A stretch of DNA of 64,000 nt from Diphasiastrum complanatum (GCA_029204225.1 CM055109.1:19789783-19853782); one strand, 5' to 3'; shown: positions 15,012 to 27,096, counted from the first letter of the stretch. Numbers and translations: made by a program. The notes: a model not told the origin generated them from the sequence alone.

Positions 15012-15530
15012 CTGCATCTCGCAGGTGAGAGGTGCTCTTGGATAGCTTTAGTCTCATATCTCAGAGATTCATCAGAATCAACCAACATCATCCTCCCCTA
15101 ATCTGTTGTAGGACCCACTACAACACATATTGAATGATGTCACTTTCACTTCCACATTGGCACTTGGAAAAGCATAGATCTTTGTTCACTTGTGTAAAAC
15201 CAAGTGTTTATTTTTCGCAAAATTGTCTCGCAAAATTGAGATCTCCCAATGGCCTGTTACATTCTAGCCTGCTTGAGAACCTCATGTGTGTCATGCTCTC
15301 CTTGTCGCTTCATGGACTGCTTTCTCGTACTCATTTTTTTTCCCAGGGCTTTGAATATCTGGAACCGTAGGTTATTTCCAAGTTGTAGTGGCCCCAAATA
15401 ATGAAACACCCCTTTAACAAACCCAAACTTTTGCTAGTCTTCAATCATTAGGATATATTGATCATCCACAATCAATCATACATAAGAAAATAGGAGGACT
15501 TCACAAAGAAGAAGGAATGGTTGAAGGAGA

Positions 15531-15650
<120 letters not shown>

Positions 15651-16066
15651 ATAAAAAGCTATCTATCATAGAATTAGGGGTTTGCTAAGTTTTTATGTCA
15701 AGCATAGCGCCAAAATTGGCAAAGATGGCATAATTGTCAATTCCACATGTAAAGCCACTTTTTGGCCAAAAGTAGCTTATGATGCAATCTCGAGCTAGTT
15801 GGCTTGTAAATAGGCTTGTGACAATTGTGTTAATGTAATTTGATGAGTGATCAAGTCAAAGTGTTGGCTTTGGTCCAATCAAAATTGAGAAATCCTCATG
15901 AAGGGTCCAATAGAATTGCAAGATGGATGCACCACTCATCCAATTGCACTCAGAAAATGCAAATTTCAACTAGAACTCTGGTGGCAAACTGATAGAAAAA
16001 TCTCAAACGATTCACGAACAGTTTCGCGAATCTCGAATTATTTCTGTTCGAGAATAATTCGTGTTG

Positions 16067-16430
16067 GATCAATCAAGGCTCTGTAACACGACGAAACAAA
16101 ACGAGACGAAATCTAGACGAAAATGAAATGAAGTGAAGTGAAGCGAAACTTAAGCGAGCTCTGACATTGATTTATGCTGGAAGCATTGAGATCGCAAAAC
16201 GACACGAAATGAAACAAAGTGAAAAAGTTCGTGACAAGATCAATCAGGCTCTGTGATGTGACGAGACGAGACGAGATGAAACGAAAAAAGACGAAATGAA
16301 ACGAAACAAAATGAAACTTAGGTTAGCTCTGAAATTGATTTACCCTTATAGCCAAGTGATCGCGAAGCGAACCGAAGTGAAGCACAAAGCGAAAGGATTC
16401 GCGAATAAGATCAGTTCATCAGGAATTTAG
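16067..16430. repeat. Tandem repeat with 171-bp period, GAAAC-rich
   Basis: The anchor GATCAATCA(A)GGCTCTGT begins at 16067 and 16238, and its counterpart GATCAGTTCATCAGG at 16409, exactly 171 bp apart each time. Each unit also shares a purine-rich core of ACGA/GAAAC/GAAGTG words, then CTTARG(C/T)...AGCTCTGAMATTGATTTA and a GATCGC block. About two full units and a third start are present, well diverged. A region just upstream (16005-16066) carries related CGAATC/TTCGCGAA words. Confidence 0.7.
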
Positions 16431-16432
16431 AT

Positions 16433-17343
16433 GTGATCCCTGGTCATTGTCGACTATGCATGCTGGCCCAGGAATACAAAATGACTGACATGGGTCCAGC
16501 CCACTATTGTCTCGGAATCCAAATTCAACGAGATCAACCCAGCAAACTGATCTTTATCAGTCAACAACGCTATCTCAACAATGTGCTGAAAAAGTATGGA
16601 ATGGCCAACTGCAAACCAAGTCACTTTTCACTCGACCCTGGACTAAAGTTATCAAAGGAACAGTCTCCTCAGAAAGAGACAAAAAAGGAAGAGATGAAGC
16701 GCTACCCATTTCAATCCGTCATCAGCTCACTAATGTACACAATAATTTGCACGCGACCAGATATTGCATATTTGATCAATACACTCAGCCAGTTCTTGTC
16801 AAATCCAGGCTTAACTCATTGGAAGGCACTAACAAAGGTCATGAAGTACATCCAAGCAACGAAAACTCTCAGCATCTGCTATGGAGGCAGCCACACTTCC
16901 AACATCCTTGAAGCCTACACAGATGCGGATTGGACAAGAGATGTCGACACCAGAAAATCAACTTCTAGATTTGTATTTTTATACAACCAAGGCCCAATCT
17001 CATGGAACAACTGGAAGCAGACCTCAGTTGCATTATCATCAATGGACTCCGAATACATAGCTGCCACCAATGCAACCAAAGAGACGATCTGAATAAGACA
17101 ACTGCTTGCAGACCTGAACCTTGCACAACCACTTCCTACAACAATCTATTGTGACAATCAAGGCACAATAGCACTATCTCTCAATCCGAGATTTCACTTT
17201 TGAAGCAAACATATAGAAATCAGGTATCATTACCCTAGAGAGAAAGTGCACAACAAGGAAGTAGAACTGGTTTTTTGCAGAACATTTTAACGATATGTTA
17301 AATTTGAAGATCAAAGTTTTTCAGGATCTACATTAAGGGGGAG
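16433..17343 (+). mobile_element. Ty1/copia RT C-terminus and RNase H with PPT
   Basis: The 219-codon frame 16433-17092 reads YKMTDMGPAHYCLGIQI (end of RT), YLNNVLKKYGM, TRPDIAYLINTLSQF and the RNase H blocks AYTDADWTRDVDTRKSTS and ALSSMDSEYIAA. A stop at 17090 breaks it; CDNQGTIALSLNPRFHF and SKHIEIRYHY follow in frame. The polypurine tract AAGGGGGAG (17335-17343) directly precedes an LTR start. The palm YVDD motif, integrase and gag are absent, so the copy is 5'-truncated at or near the 171-bp tandem repeat. Confidence 0.9.
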
Positions 17344-18190
17344 TGTTAGATCTTATGCTCAGTCTTAAACAAATTGTTCAAGTAATGAGCATCTTGAAAA
17401 CCGAAGGCCGACTACATGTTTTCGGACCTTCACAATTTTTCTGTTTAAGATTTTTTTGCCCTAACCATTTTTTAGCACCTTAGCCTTTTTCGCACCTTAG
17501 CGAGAAAAGCGACACATTGGCCAAGTGGCCAGAATGCCTTAGAAGCCGTTCTTAAGGCACCTTCGTCTTTTTCACCTTTTTTGTCCCTTCGCAAAAAATG
17601 CGAGAAAGTTGCAAGAATGCTTTAGAAACCATTTTAAAGACACCTTCGACTTTTTTGCTGCCTTTCGTCTAAGGCACCTTCTGTTTTTTTCGTTGCCTTT
17701 AGTCTAAGGCACCTTCGTCTTCTTCGTTGTCTTTAGTCCAAGGTACTTTTTGCCTTTTTTGCCTTCTTCGCTGTCTTAAATCTAAGGGCGCCTTCAGGAT
17801 TTACATACCTTAAGTCTAAGGGCACCTTCAGGATTTGCATACCTTTAGTCTAAGGGGCACCTTTGGGTTTTTCGGATTTTTCATTTTTGCTACATTGGCA
17901 GATGGACGTCGCCAACTTATCATCAACCCTGAAACAGCTGGAGAAACAAATATCCTAAGGGCGGTTACCAACTTTGTACATATGCAAAACTGGAGTAAAT
18001 GGCAGTTAAGGCATAAGATATTTTTCTCTCGACACTTGTAAATATATATACTAGTTGAATCAAGCTATGTAAGTGTTAATTGAATTTCTCTTTCAATCAG
18101 AGTTATTTGTAGCCAGCGTTATCATGCTCAACAAGCTGAAGTTATTACTTCAAGCGATTGTACTCACTGTTAATATTAATCAGAGTGCAA
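17344..18190 (+). repeat. 3' LTR of the preceding copia element (3' end approximate)
   Basis: Begins TGTTAGATCTTATG directly after the polypurine tract. It contains a degenerate tandem array (see 17470-17870) and a TATA-like TATATATAC near 18043. No matching 5' LTR exists in the window, so the right border is a guess. Confidence 0.5.
17470..17870 (+). repeat. Degenerate tandem array of AAGGCACCTTCG units inside an LTR
   Basis: Variants of CTAAGGCACCTTCGTCTTTTT recur at least eight times. The last units (about 17775-17860) are nearly identical 40-45-mers sharing TCTAAGGGCACCTTCAGGATTTGCATACCTT. The repeat lies in the LTR region upstream of the probable TATA box. Confidence 0.65.
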
Positions 18191-18289
18191 TTTTTGCCTC
18201 ACTAATGCGTTGTTCATTTTCGCAATTTGTATGAATTCTTCTACTTGAATATTTCTGCTGCTAACTGTTGCGTTTCCGTTCCTACATGC

Positions 18290-19681
18290 CTACGCTCAAA
18301 TCCTCGAGCTTTCACTGCCGCTCACACCCACGGTTTTATGACACAAGGATATGCTCAACAACAAGGGATTGACTATGATGGGACCTTTGCACCCGTGGCA
18401 AAGATGGTAAGCATTTGAGTCATCATCTCACTTGCTACACTTTATGGATGAGATCTATGGCAAATGGACATTTCAAATGCATTCTTGAATGGTGATATTG
18501 AGGAGGAAGTGTACATGGAGCAAACCGAGAGCTACATTTCATCAACAAAGCCAAACCATGTGTGTCTACTACAAAAATGCCTTAAGCAAGCACCAAGGAG
18601 TTGGTATGCTAAGCTTAACACTTTTTTACTTTGTCAAGGCTTTGTTAAGAGTGAGTATGATCATTCACTTTATTATAGATTTGCTGGAAATGATGTTGCC
18701 ATCTTGATAATCTATGTGGATGATATCATCTTGAGTGGTGGAGACAATCAAGATGTGGAAAATATCAAGAGTGCTCTTAAGAAGGAGTTTGAGGTGCATG
18801 ATCTTGGTAACTTGCATTACATTTTGGGAATAGAAGTCATTAGATCTTCTTAATTTACTTTCATTTGTCAAGAGAAGTATGCTAATTCTATTCTAGAAAG
18901 ATTTCATATGGTAGATGCAAAAGCTAGTGATACACCAATGGAGTCTCATGTAAAGCTAACTATAAGAGGTAGTGAAAGATCCTTCGAAGACATTATTCTC
19001 TATAGGAAGCTAGTTGGTTCACTCATCTATCTAACTATTACTAGACCAGATCTAAGCTATTGTGTTGGAAGATTGAGTCAATTCATGCAAGATCCTAGTG
19101 AGAAGCATTAGAAGCTAGGAAAGCGATCTTTGAGGTACATCATTGGAACTCAAGATTTTGGCATATTGTATGAGGGATCATCATCTAATATTTTTGGATT
19201 TTCAGATTAGGACTATGCTGGAGATATTATGGATAGGAAATCCCTTAGTGCTCAATGTATTTAGGTGATGGAGCTATATATTGGATGTCGAAGAAACAAG
19301 CCACTATCTCATTGTCATCTAGTGAGGCCGAGTACAAAGCTCTTGCACATTGCACAAAGGAGATGGTATGGATCAAGAGGATGATCAAGGATCTTCACTT
19401 GCTGGATTTTTCAGAGAGTCCAATCATTTTTTGTGACAATCAATCAGCCCAAAGATTGGCAACCAATCCTATCTTTGATGCTAGGAGCAAGCATATTGAG
19501 GTGCAATATCATTTTGTGAGGGAGCAAGTCATTGCAAAGGAGGTGGAGCTTCAACATGTGTCCTCAAGGGAATGTGTAGCTGATATCTTCACCAAAGCAT
19601 TGGGAAAGGACTTTTTCATGAAGCATAGGACATCACTTGGAGTGTTATCAAAGTCCATGCTAAAACTAGTTGAAGAGGGAG
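18290..19681 (+). mobile_element. Ty1/copia RT and RNase H (5'-truncated, several stops)
   Basis: Frames give GYAQQQGIDYDGTFAPVAKM, then DISNAFLNGDIEEEVYM, the catalytic IIYVDDIIL box (about 18706-18730), YCVGRLSQFMQDPS, the RNase H Asp region (FGFSD, interrupted) and ISLSSSEAEYKALAH, CDNQSAQRLATNP and SKHIEVQYHFVRE. The last open frame runs 19255-19686. Stops occur near 18417, 18851, 19111 and 19208. The purine-rich GAAGAGGGAG precedes the LTR at 19682. Upstream gag, protease and integrase are missing. Confidence 0.9.
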
Positions 19682-20327
19682 TGTGAAAGATTCAACTAGT
19701 TTGATCATATTTGCTATATCTCTACATTTAACAAATTGAGACCAACTTTGTTTTAGACTTAGAGTTTGACTTTCAAAGTTCATTAGTCTAAATTTCATTT
19801 GAATAAACACTTTTTGAAAGTGTGGGAAAGTTAGAAGGCGAGTTTGAGTACATTTAAATTTGAATGCTGGGTACTTTGAATCTAGACCCAAAAATAGTAG
19901 GGTTAGCATTTTGGAGAGAAAGCCAAGTGGCCAAATAGGGTTTGAACCTGTTATAAAAGGATGTAGCTCATGGAGAGACATATCTTCTCTCTTCTCTATC
20001 TCATTTCATGTTTATACATGGTTCTCTTGGGTTCTACTATCGATTGGTGCACTATACTTGTGATTGCATGCAATTCTATGTGTAGAATGATCTATATTTG
20101 TTATTTTTGGATCCACACGTGTGAAATACAGTAGCTTGCTGGTTTTGTATGAACAACAATAGTACTTCATCATTTGATTCATGTTTGATCAATTTCTATT
20201 AGAGTTTGCATCTCATTTTGTGTGTAGATGCTGATTTTTTTACATTGGTGAGATTGGTAGAGTATCTTCTTTTGTAACCCAAGATCTTTTTATGGATTGG
20301 ATCACAAATGATCTAAAATCCTTCACA
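19682..20327 (+). repeat. 3' LTR of copia element, 646 bp
   Basis: Both borders are visible: it starts TGTGAAAGATTC after the PPT and ends AAAATCCTTCACA, giving an inverted terminus TGTGAAAGATT / AATCCTTCACA. A TATAAAAG box lies at about 19953. The next base starts sequence that aligns to a minus-strand copia gag-pol, so the LTR abuts another element directly. Confidence 0.8.
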
Positions 20328-22011
20328 TTTAGCACCAAGCAGTGATGGTGTTTGCATTGGGCCACATATATCAGTATGTACAATGTCTAGCAAATCCTTA
20401 GATATGTGTTCTTGATTTGACTTAAATGGCCTTCTTGCCTGCCTTCCTATGATACAACTTTGGTAGGCAAGAGGGTCGATAATTTGATAGTCTAAATCAT
20501 GAACGGAAGAATGTCTAGACATGTTACCTATCGATACATGATTAAGGTGACTAAGTCTATAATGCCAAATCAATTCTTTATTGATAGATGTTGAACTGCT
20601 TAAAGCACAATCAATCGTAGAGTTACAATGACTAAGCCTATAGAGATATCCTTGTCTCTTTCTGAGTGCAAGAACTCTCCTGCTCTTATCAAGAATTCGA
20701 CATGAATCCACCTAAAACTTTACCCTATGTCCTAAGTATGTAATTCAACTGACCCCGACAATAGATTTGTCGTCAGGTTCGGGACATACAATACATTTGG
20801 TATTAGTTTCAATAGTCCATTCTGAAAATTCAGTCTAACAGTACCTTCACCTTCAATTCCGTGCAAGCTGTTGTCTCCAAGGTTAATGAATTTCTTGGTG
20901 TTGTAGGCCGAATTATTGATAGACCATTCTTGATAGCTTGTCATATGTTGCGTTGCTCCAAAATCAAGAAACCATTCCTCTCATTGTTCGACATAGTGAT
21001 GGTTCACCATGAAGGCTTCATGCTCATCGTCGTAGTCCTCTCGGACCTTCTTCTTCATGTTTGCTACATGGGCTTGCTGATCTGGCTACTTCTTCTTGTC
21101 ATTGTTGAGCTTCAAAATTTGACATTCCTGGATTTCATGGTTCATCCTCTTGCAGTACTTGCAGAATAGTCTCTCCTTGTTCTGAGCAGGTTGATGATTC
21201 TGGGCCTTCCGTGACTGCTTCTGATTGTTGTCGATTTGTCGAAAAGCTCTCTTCTTCTGTTGCTTCATTGTGTTCTTCTTTGAGAATAATGGTTGCGAGT
21301 CATTGATGGAGGACGAGGATGCTCCATTCCTTCTTGTCTCTTCCTGTAGCAGCATGATTATGACTCTGGACAATGTAATTTCGGAGTGTGTGGACATCAT
21401 TCATATGAGGATGGCAAGCTGGACAATAAAGTGATTAAAGCGTTAGTCTTCGATCGCTAAACCTATTGCCGCCATTTGTTCCAACAGAGTCTTATATTGA
21501 TTGATGTGATTCTGAACAGAATCACCTTTGTCATTCTGAGTGAGAAGAACTTTATCCTTAGTTGCAGCTTTGAAGTGACATCCCTCACTACGTATAGTGT
21601 GTTTAATACATCCCAAGCCTATTTCAAAGATTGGGCTTGTCTGATGTGGCCAATTTGTGTGTGAGAGATGTTAAGGGTGATGAAGGCGAAAGCCTTGCCA
21701 TCCCCGAGCTTCCACTTGGAAATGGCTTGCTCATCGACACTGGAAAGTAGATTTCCCAAAGCTCCTTGGCCATTAGTACTACCCTCATCTTGAATTTCCA
21801 CAAGTGGTATTTCAAACTATCGAGTTTGTCTACCATTAAAGCAAACTGTGATTGCGAATCCATTTGGAAGTTCAGGATGAGTGTATGCAGATTGGAGATT
21901 ATATGACTAGAAATAAATATAGCAAGTGTCTACTCTTCATCAGAACAATCATTCTGATAATGTAAGCTCCGCTTCAAAGATTCCGAGAGTGGATTTACTG
22001 CTCTGATACCA
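20328..22011 (-). mobile_element. Ty1/copia gag, protease and GAG-pre-integrase (minus, truncated)
   Basis: Reading from high to low coordinates: PBS complement GCTCTGATACCA (22000-22011), gag start (21863) with YHLWKFKMRVVLMAKELWE, a frameshift near 21780, the zinc knuckle CKYCKRMNHEIQEC (CX2CX4HX4C, about 21130-21175), protease motif FLDFGATQHMTS (Asp kept, Ser of D-S-G replaced by Phe), LYVPNLTTNLLS, and the pre-integrase block LIWHYRLSHLNH ending HTDICGPM. It stops at 20328, where the 3' LTR of another copia begins. Closely related to the plus-strand element at 42023-46596. The rest of pol is not found at lower coordinates. Confidence 0.88.
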
Positions 22012-22747
22012 TTATTGATGAGAAAATTTGAAGCAATTTTGATTTGCTAGCTTACAATTGGCATTGTTTTGTTGTAGCTGTTATGCATTAATTTGAAGCA
22101 TTGTTTATGTTGGATCTTATGATTAATTGGATGTACTTAAACCTGGTTATGTGCTGCAAAAGTTTGAGAATGATTTGAGTTGAATTTCTGAACTGAATCT
22201 AACATCTAAAGAGTTTGTCTAGTAAGCTACTAAAATGCTAATATTTAAATTGGGCCTCTACCACTTAGTTCCTTTCGCTTAAAGTATTCTGGCATTCAAA
22301 TCTCTAAAATATATTGAAAGTCCAAAACCAAAACTTGTCTCAAAAACTAGATCTAATTAGTGACCCGCTTTAAAACTTCCTCTAGTGATGCATCTGCCCA
22401 TTCAAAACACTTGAAAAGGTCACCTCTGGATTGCTCTTTGTACCCAGTGCTTGCCGATCCGCCAATTGTGATTGCTGCACAGCACTGGAACTTTTCCGAT
22501 TCAAAGCTGCCCAGAGCTAGCTCATTTCCAAAACTCTTACTAAAAGGCTTTTGATGTAGTCAGGCTTCAAATGGTGTAACAGCTGGTTGGATCTGACAGC
22601 TGATTTTCTCAGCAGAAATGCTTGACAGATTAGATAGACTTAGCCTGTTACATATAAGCAACAGCAATCATATTCAAAGAAAATAGAAGGCCAAATGGCA
22701 GCCATCTTCTCTTGACTGCAAAAATGTTTGTATTTGCTGCTGTATAC
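22012..22747. other. Intergenic; probable LTR remnant and KAB1 3' UTR
   Basis: Adjoins the minus-strand copia PBS, so its LTR should begin here, but no terminus could be matched. The part next to 22748 is the 3' UTR side of the aldo-keto reductase gene. Confidence 0.35.
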
Positions 22748-25700
22748 TTAGCGATATGGATCAGGAAGCTTTGGTTTGCTTTGAAAATTTTCCTCTATTC
22801 TGTCTAACACGTCAGGTGTAAGCCTTGGAATGATATCCAGTCCTTTGACATTTTCCAAGAGCTGTAAAAGGAGATTTGATAAGACATTTCAGTATTTTGG
22901 AAAATGCATTTGGCAGTAGCTTGCATATACTGAAAAGTTTTCAAAGAGCTATTTTGGAGTAGAGAATTCACAAAGGTATGGTAAGTCTAACACATAGCTA
23001 AGAAGTTCAGGTAGTCGCATCTAAGTCCATCACGGAATAGAGTTGAAGGAAATAACAGTTACTTTAAGTATACTTGTAGCCACTCTTGTCAACTGATCAT
23101 TTATTTTCAGGTGCAATAAAAGTTAAACTTTTATTTATTTTTGGTAGAATTGTGGAGCAAATCATAGGTTATCTGACCAGAACTTGGTCAATGGCAGAAG
23201 TCTGTGTCAGTGCTATCTGAAAGAGTAGTACATCTCTCAGTTCACCAAATATGTCAACATCTGGTGTACCTGCTTTCAAATATGTCAACATCTGGTGTAA
23301 ACTGACTTGGTTGGACCCCAAGCCCATGTTGATGCTTTAATGAACTTGACTCTCTAAACGTCATGCACAAAAAGGTAAGCACTGCAAAAACACCAATGCA
23401 AGTTTTCTCCGAAAGTACTCTTTCAAGGAAAAGTTGTTATGAGTTTTGATGCAACTATGACAGTGCATTATAAGAAAATTGTGTATTTGATTCAAATCTG
23501 TCTATCCACAATCACTAGGGATATCTCGGAGTCTAGTTATGCTAAAAAATTTTAAAAACACCTAGTTGGAAGGAACTGCAAACTTGCTAGCACCAGGACA
23601 TCCAATGGATATTCCAATTGAACAAGACTCAATGAGATTCTTGAGGTGACACTGGCATCCTCTTCTTATGTGTTAAAGATACAGTATAATTAAAGATAGA
23701 CAAGCCAAAAGGATCAAAAAGTAGGAAAACGAGAATGAGAAAACCTCATTAAGTCTATTTTCCATATTCAGTCCTAGATGAAAAAAAATAAAAGACATAT
23801 TTCATACTTGGCTTTTACTTGAGGCCCCAGTGATGATGCTGCTAACATATGGGTTTAAGGTACACCATGCTATGGACAATTGGGCCAAAGTAACTTGCAA
23901 CTCATCTGCAATTGGTTTAAGGTTGTCAACTTTGTTTAGAACATCATCCACCAAAGTTCTTTTTGCCAGATTCTGCAACATGTAAGAAATGAATTCAAAA
24001 GTTGGCTAGAAAAAATGAGAAGGAAAACAACAAATTACAATCTTTATTAAACTAGAAAAAAAAACCTTGTAATTTTCTAGAGAAAACCGGCTATTTGGCG
24101 GAATGTTTCTTTTGCTATATTTTCCTGTAAGCAATCCTGATGCCAGTGGACTCCATGTTGTCAGCCCTGTCCCATACGTACTGTATAGTGGGAGATATTC
24201 CATCTCCACCTGCCAGGGATTAAAAAGTATGATCAAGAGACATGAAAAGAAACACTCTAGTCTTCGCTTATTCCCTTTTATGGTGAATTGATCAGAGCAA
24301 AAACTTAGATTGAAGAACTTATAAAAGAAGTCAAGAGCATTGTTGATATCACAACATATATAAACCAAATTGATAGCAACGATGGAATGACGACAGTATC
24401 CCAAAGAAATCTATTGAGACCATCTCTCAAGCCCTTGGACAAGCCGCGTCTGGTTAACAAAATTCAGCTTCAAATAAGCATTCAAATGCCCTTAAAGCTT
24501 TGGTATAATAAGACCAGTCATGCCAAATGCATTTCTCTAGAAACGCTCAGCCATGCGGAAGTATTTTTCACCTACCATAAGGCATATTTACTTTGACACA
24601 AAGTTTTTACTCTATGTCTTAGCCTCATACTTGCTCAACTCGCTTTTCCGATTACAACTGTACAGGAGGGGCAGAGAAAGTTGCAAGCAGCAGGTGAAGT
24701 GGTTCCAATAAAGAAGTTTTACATTCGAATACTTTGGGGTTGAGGACTTGAATGTGTCTCAAGAGATAGGATTTAAAGTTTTGACATTGGCCACCACACT
24801 GGACTTTTTTGCTATCATTAGCATCACTGATGAAATTGTCGCAAGTTTGAGCCTATTGAAAATTTCTCCTAAGAGTTGGAAGATATTCAACATAGTATCT
24901 CTTATCCGGGCTAGTAAGCATCACGAGAAAACTAAGCTCCATTGCTTTTTACGGGCGAGAAAATCAAATAAGGAAATCTAAAGTGCAAGCAGTTTGAAAA
25001 TTGGAAGTGGTTCTGGAAGCATTCCTGAAGCAGTTTCAATATAATGTTTATGTAGTTGGAAATAATTACATCAACCAGTCCCTAGGCAAAGGACAATGCT
25101 TGAATTACCAGAGAAAATTTTTTTTGCTTCTTTCCTAGTTTGTAACTATCTAAGTATTGGCATAATTGGAATGCACTGCCGGTATTGGACCAAAAACATC
25201 AAAACAGTTTAGAATGAAGTTGTCTTAGAACCTAAAGAAGGGTTCTCTTAGGATATGGTTTTGATAATTTGGAGGATGGGGATCCAGATACAGCAGATAT
25301 AGAGTTTATGGTGATATATGGAAATGGACATGTAAATGAGGTAGATCCCGACAGTACAGGTCTATGGAGATGCAGATAGATGGAGATGATGTAGATGACA
25401 ATCAAGGTACAGATAATAGGTGTCGAATGCAGGGTTGCCACCTTCTCACGAGAAAGAAAATTGTACTCAGGTTGCTCTACAATTGGGCCCACCATGCTCA
25501 ACCTTTTGGCTACCTCACAGGCTTCTGTGATCTGCTGTGCACTCCACTCACTTGTCCCCCAGTAGAATGCCCACCCATGATCCATCACAAAATTCATGGC
25601 TCTCACGGTCTCCTCGATTGGAGTGATTGCATCTGGCCTGTGGCAGAAGATCAGATCCACATACTCCATCTGCAATCTCTGCAAAGAATCCTTGATGCCC

Positions 25701-26005
25701 TCATGTATGTGCTTTCTGGACAAACCTATCTCATTTGGGCCAGAGCCTCCCCAGAAGAGCTTTGTGGAAATGACAAATTCAGATCGCTTCCAACCCAATT
25801 GCTGAATTGCTTCCCCCATTATCTCTTCCGATTTTCCGTTGGCATAGACCTCTGCATTGTCGAAGTAGTTGATCCCTACTTCCCTAGCAGCAGTCAGAAG
25901 AAGCTTGGCCCCATTCACGTCTAACTGATTGCCAAAGCTCACCCATGATCCATAGCCTAATGTGCTTAACCTTAGGCCACTTCTGCCCACTGAACGAAAT
26001 CTCAT
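22748..26005 (-). CDS. KAB1: Voltage-gated K+ channel beta subunit (aldo-keto reductase), complete
   Basis: NADP(H)-binding aldo-keto reductase of the channel beta-subunit group (AKR6), expected in the cytosol on the tail of Shaker-type K+ channels. Four exons, all phase 0, fit GT/AG: 25442-26005 (188 codons, ATG at 26005), 24066-24209 (48), 23808-23972 (55) and 22748-22861 (37 plus stop). Total 328 residues, the length I recall for Arabidopsis KAB1. Catalytic tetrad is visible: Asp and Tyr in [10 protein letters not shown], Lys in [10 protein letters not shown], His in FCHRPDA. Cofactor-side blocks [29 protein letters not shown] and ITGASSKSQ are intact. No frameshift or stop. The first start is supported by the family N-terminus (about 6 residues before GRSGL). 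Intron 1 is 1.2 kb; introns 2 and 3 are short to medium and hold no recognisable element. Confidence 0.94.
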
Positions 26006-26400
26006 GTTTGAGCAGAATGGATGTGAGTTGCCTCAAAGAAACTTCACATTAGGCTGTGAATGGGAGACAAACCTCTTGTTTGCTTTGTATGACAGAACCT
26101 AGATAGCCTCCTCTACCATTTTGGGTGTGTTTGGGTGTTTCTAACTTCTCATTCCAATGCTCGCAGCAGTTCTTTTGCTTTTTGTTTCTTCTTCCTCTCT
26201 GGGTTTGTTCTGTTTCTCTTTCTCGGGGTTTGTTCTGTTGGTGTTCCATGTTTCCTGAAAGCTTTTGATGGTCTGGTGTCGTTGAAGTTAATACTTTAAT
26301 AAAGAAAAGAGCCCTTTGTTGGAACAACCCACCCACCCATAAGGGGCACTCGGCCAAACACCCCGTGCATTCTCAACCACACGTTTCTTTTTTAAATTGG
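26006..26400 (-). promoter_or_regulatory. 5' flank of the KAB1-like gene
   Basis: Presumed 5' UTR and proximal promoter. Pyrimidine/purine-skewed, with TTTCTCTTTCTC-type runs (on the plus strand at about 26190-26230), but no convincing TATA box at a set distance. The start of transcription cannot be placed. Confidence 0.3.
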
Positions 26401-26450
26401 CTGCTCGGGCGCCATGTCACAGGGCATCTGTATGGGTGTGCTAAGGAGAG

Positions 26451-26471
26451 AGATATATATATATATATATG
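26451..26471. repeat. (AT)n microsatellite, about 20 bp
   Basis: Short pure AT dinucleotide run at the edge of the GC-rich patch. Confidence 0.85.
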
Positions 26472-26830
26472 AAAACACGCCCACTTCCTCACATGGGTGT
26501 AGGTGTCCAAGAGATGGGCTGCCTGGGCATGGCCCCCGCTGCCCGGTGCCACCTACTCGTTGCCCAGTCCCACTGGGGCCTGACGCCCATTGGCGCCGCT
26601 CGCGACGTGGCTCCCATTGCTCGATGTGCTGCATGGCGCCCACCTGCACTTGGGACCTCGGCTTTACCCATGCCCGTGAAAATCATGTGCGTTCCTAATA
26701 TTTCACCGGGCCCCAACCCGCCCGAGCATAGGCGCCACGTGGTGCCCAACCAACGGGTTGGGCCCAAATGCCCAACACTTGTGGCTCGTGCCTGGGAGCG
26801 TCAGCCCCCCCCCTCCCCGAAAAAAAAAAA
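26472..26830. other. GC-rich patch with inverted motifs
   Basis: Markedly GC-rich against an AT-rich background. Contains many GCCC/GGGC words, a G-box (CCACGTGG, about 26737) and a hairpin CCCAACC-AACG-GGTTGGG near 26747-26764. Open frames occur on both strands at once, as expected from composition alone. No protein family recognised. It ends in a poly(A) run at 26820. Confidence 0.4.
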
Positions 26831-27096
26831 GCTGCCCAGGCACATAGGCCTAGAAAATTTTGGTTGGATATGTGGAGCACATCTTTTTTGCAATAAGGAG
26901 GGCTCTCTCTAAAGTAAAGAAAAGTCATGCCCGTTTTTTTTTCTTTCTAAAGCCCATGCTTTTATTATTGAAGGATGGGGAAAACCCATCAATACATAAA
27001 AAGATGAAAATACATAGAATGATAATACTAAATTGCAAAAAAAAATTAAGCTAAAATGCCTAATAAAACATAAAACATTAAAATAGTTACTTAAAT
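26831..27096. other. AT-rich spacer, no gene seen
   Basis: Short ORFs only and no motif recognised. Confidence 0.4.

Noticed and set aside
16507-16911. Plus-strand ORF of 134 codons
   Set aside because: Out-of-frame shadow of the copia RT/RNase H frame 16433-17092.
25364-25924. Plus-strand ORF of 186 codons
   Set aside because: It is the antisense shadow of the first exon of the KAB1-like gene, which has clear family motifs on the minus strand.
26414-26928. Several overlapping ORFs on both strands, up to 147 codons
   Set aside because: They arise from the GC-rich patch, where stop codons are rare in all frames. No motif, and coding on both strands at once is unlikely.
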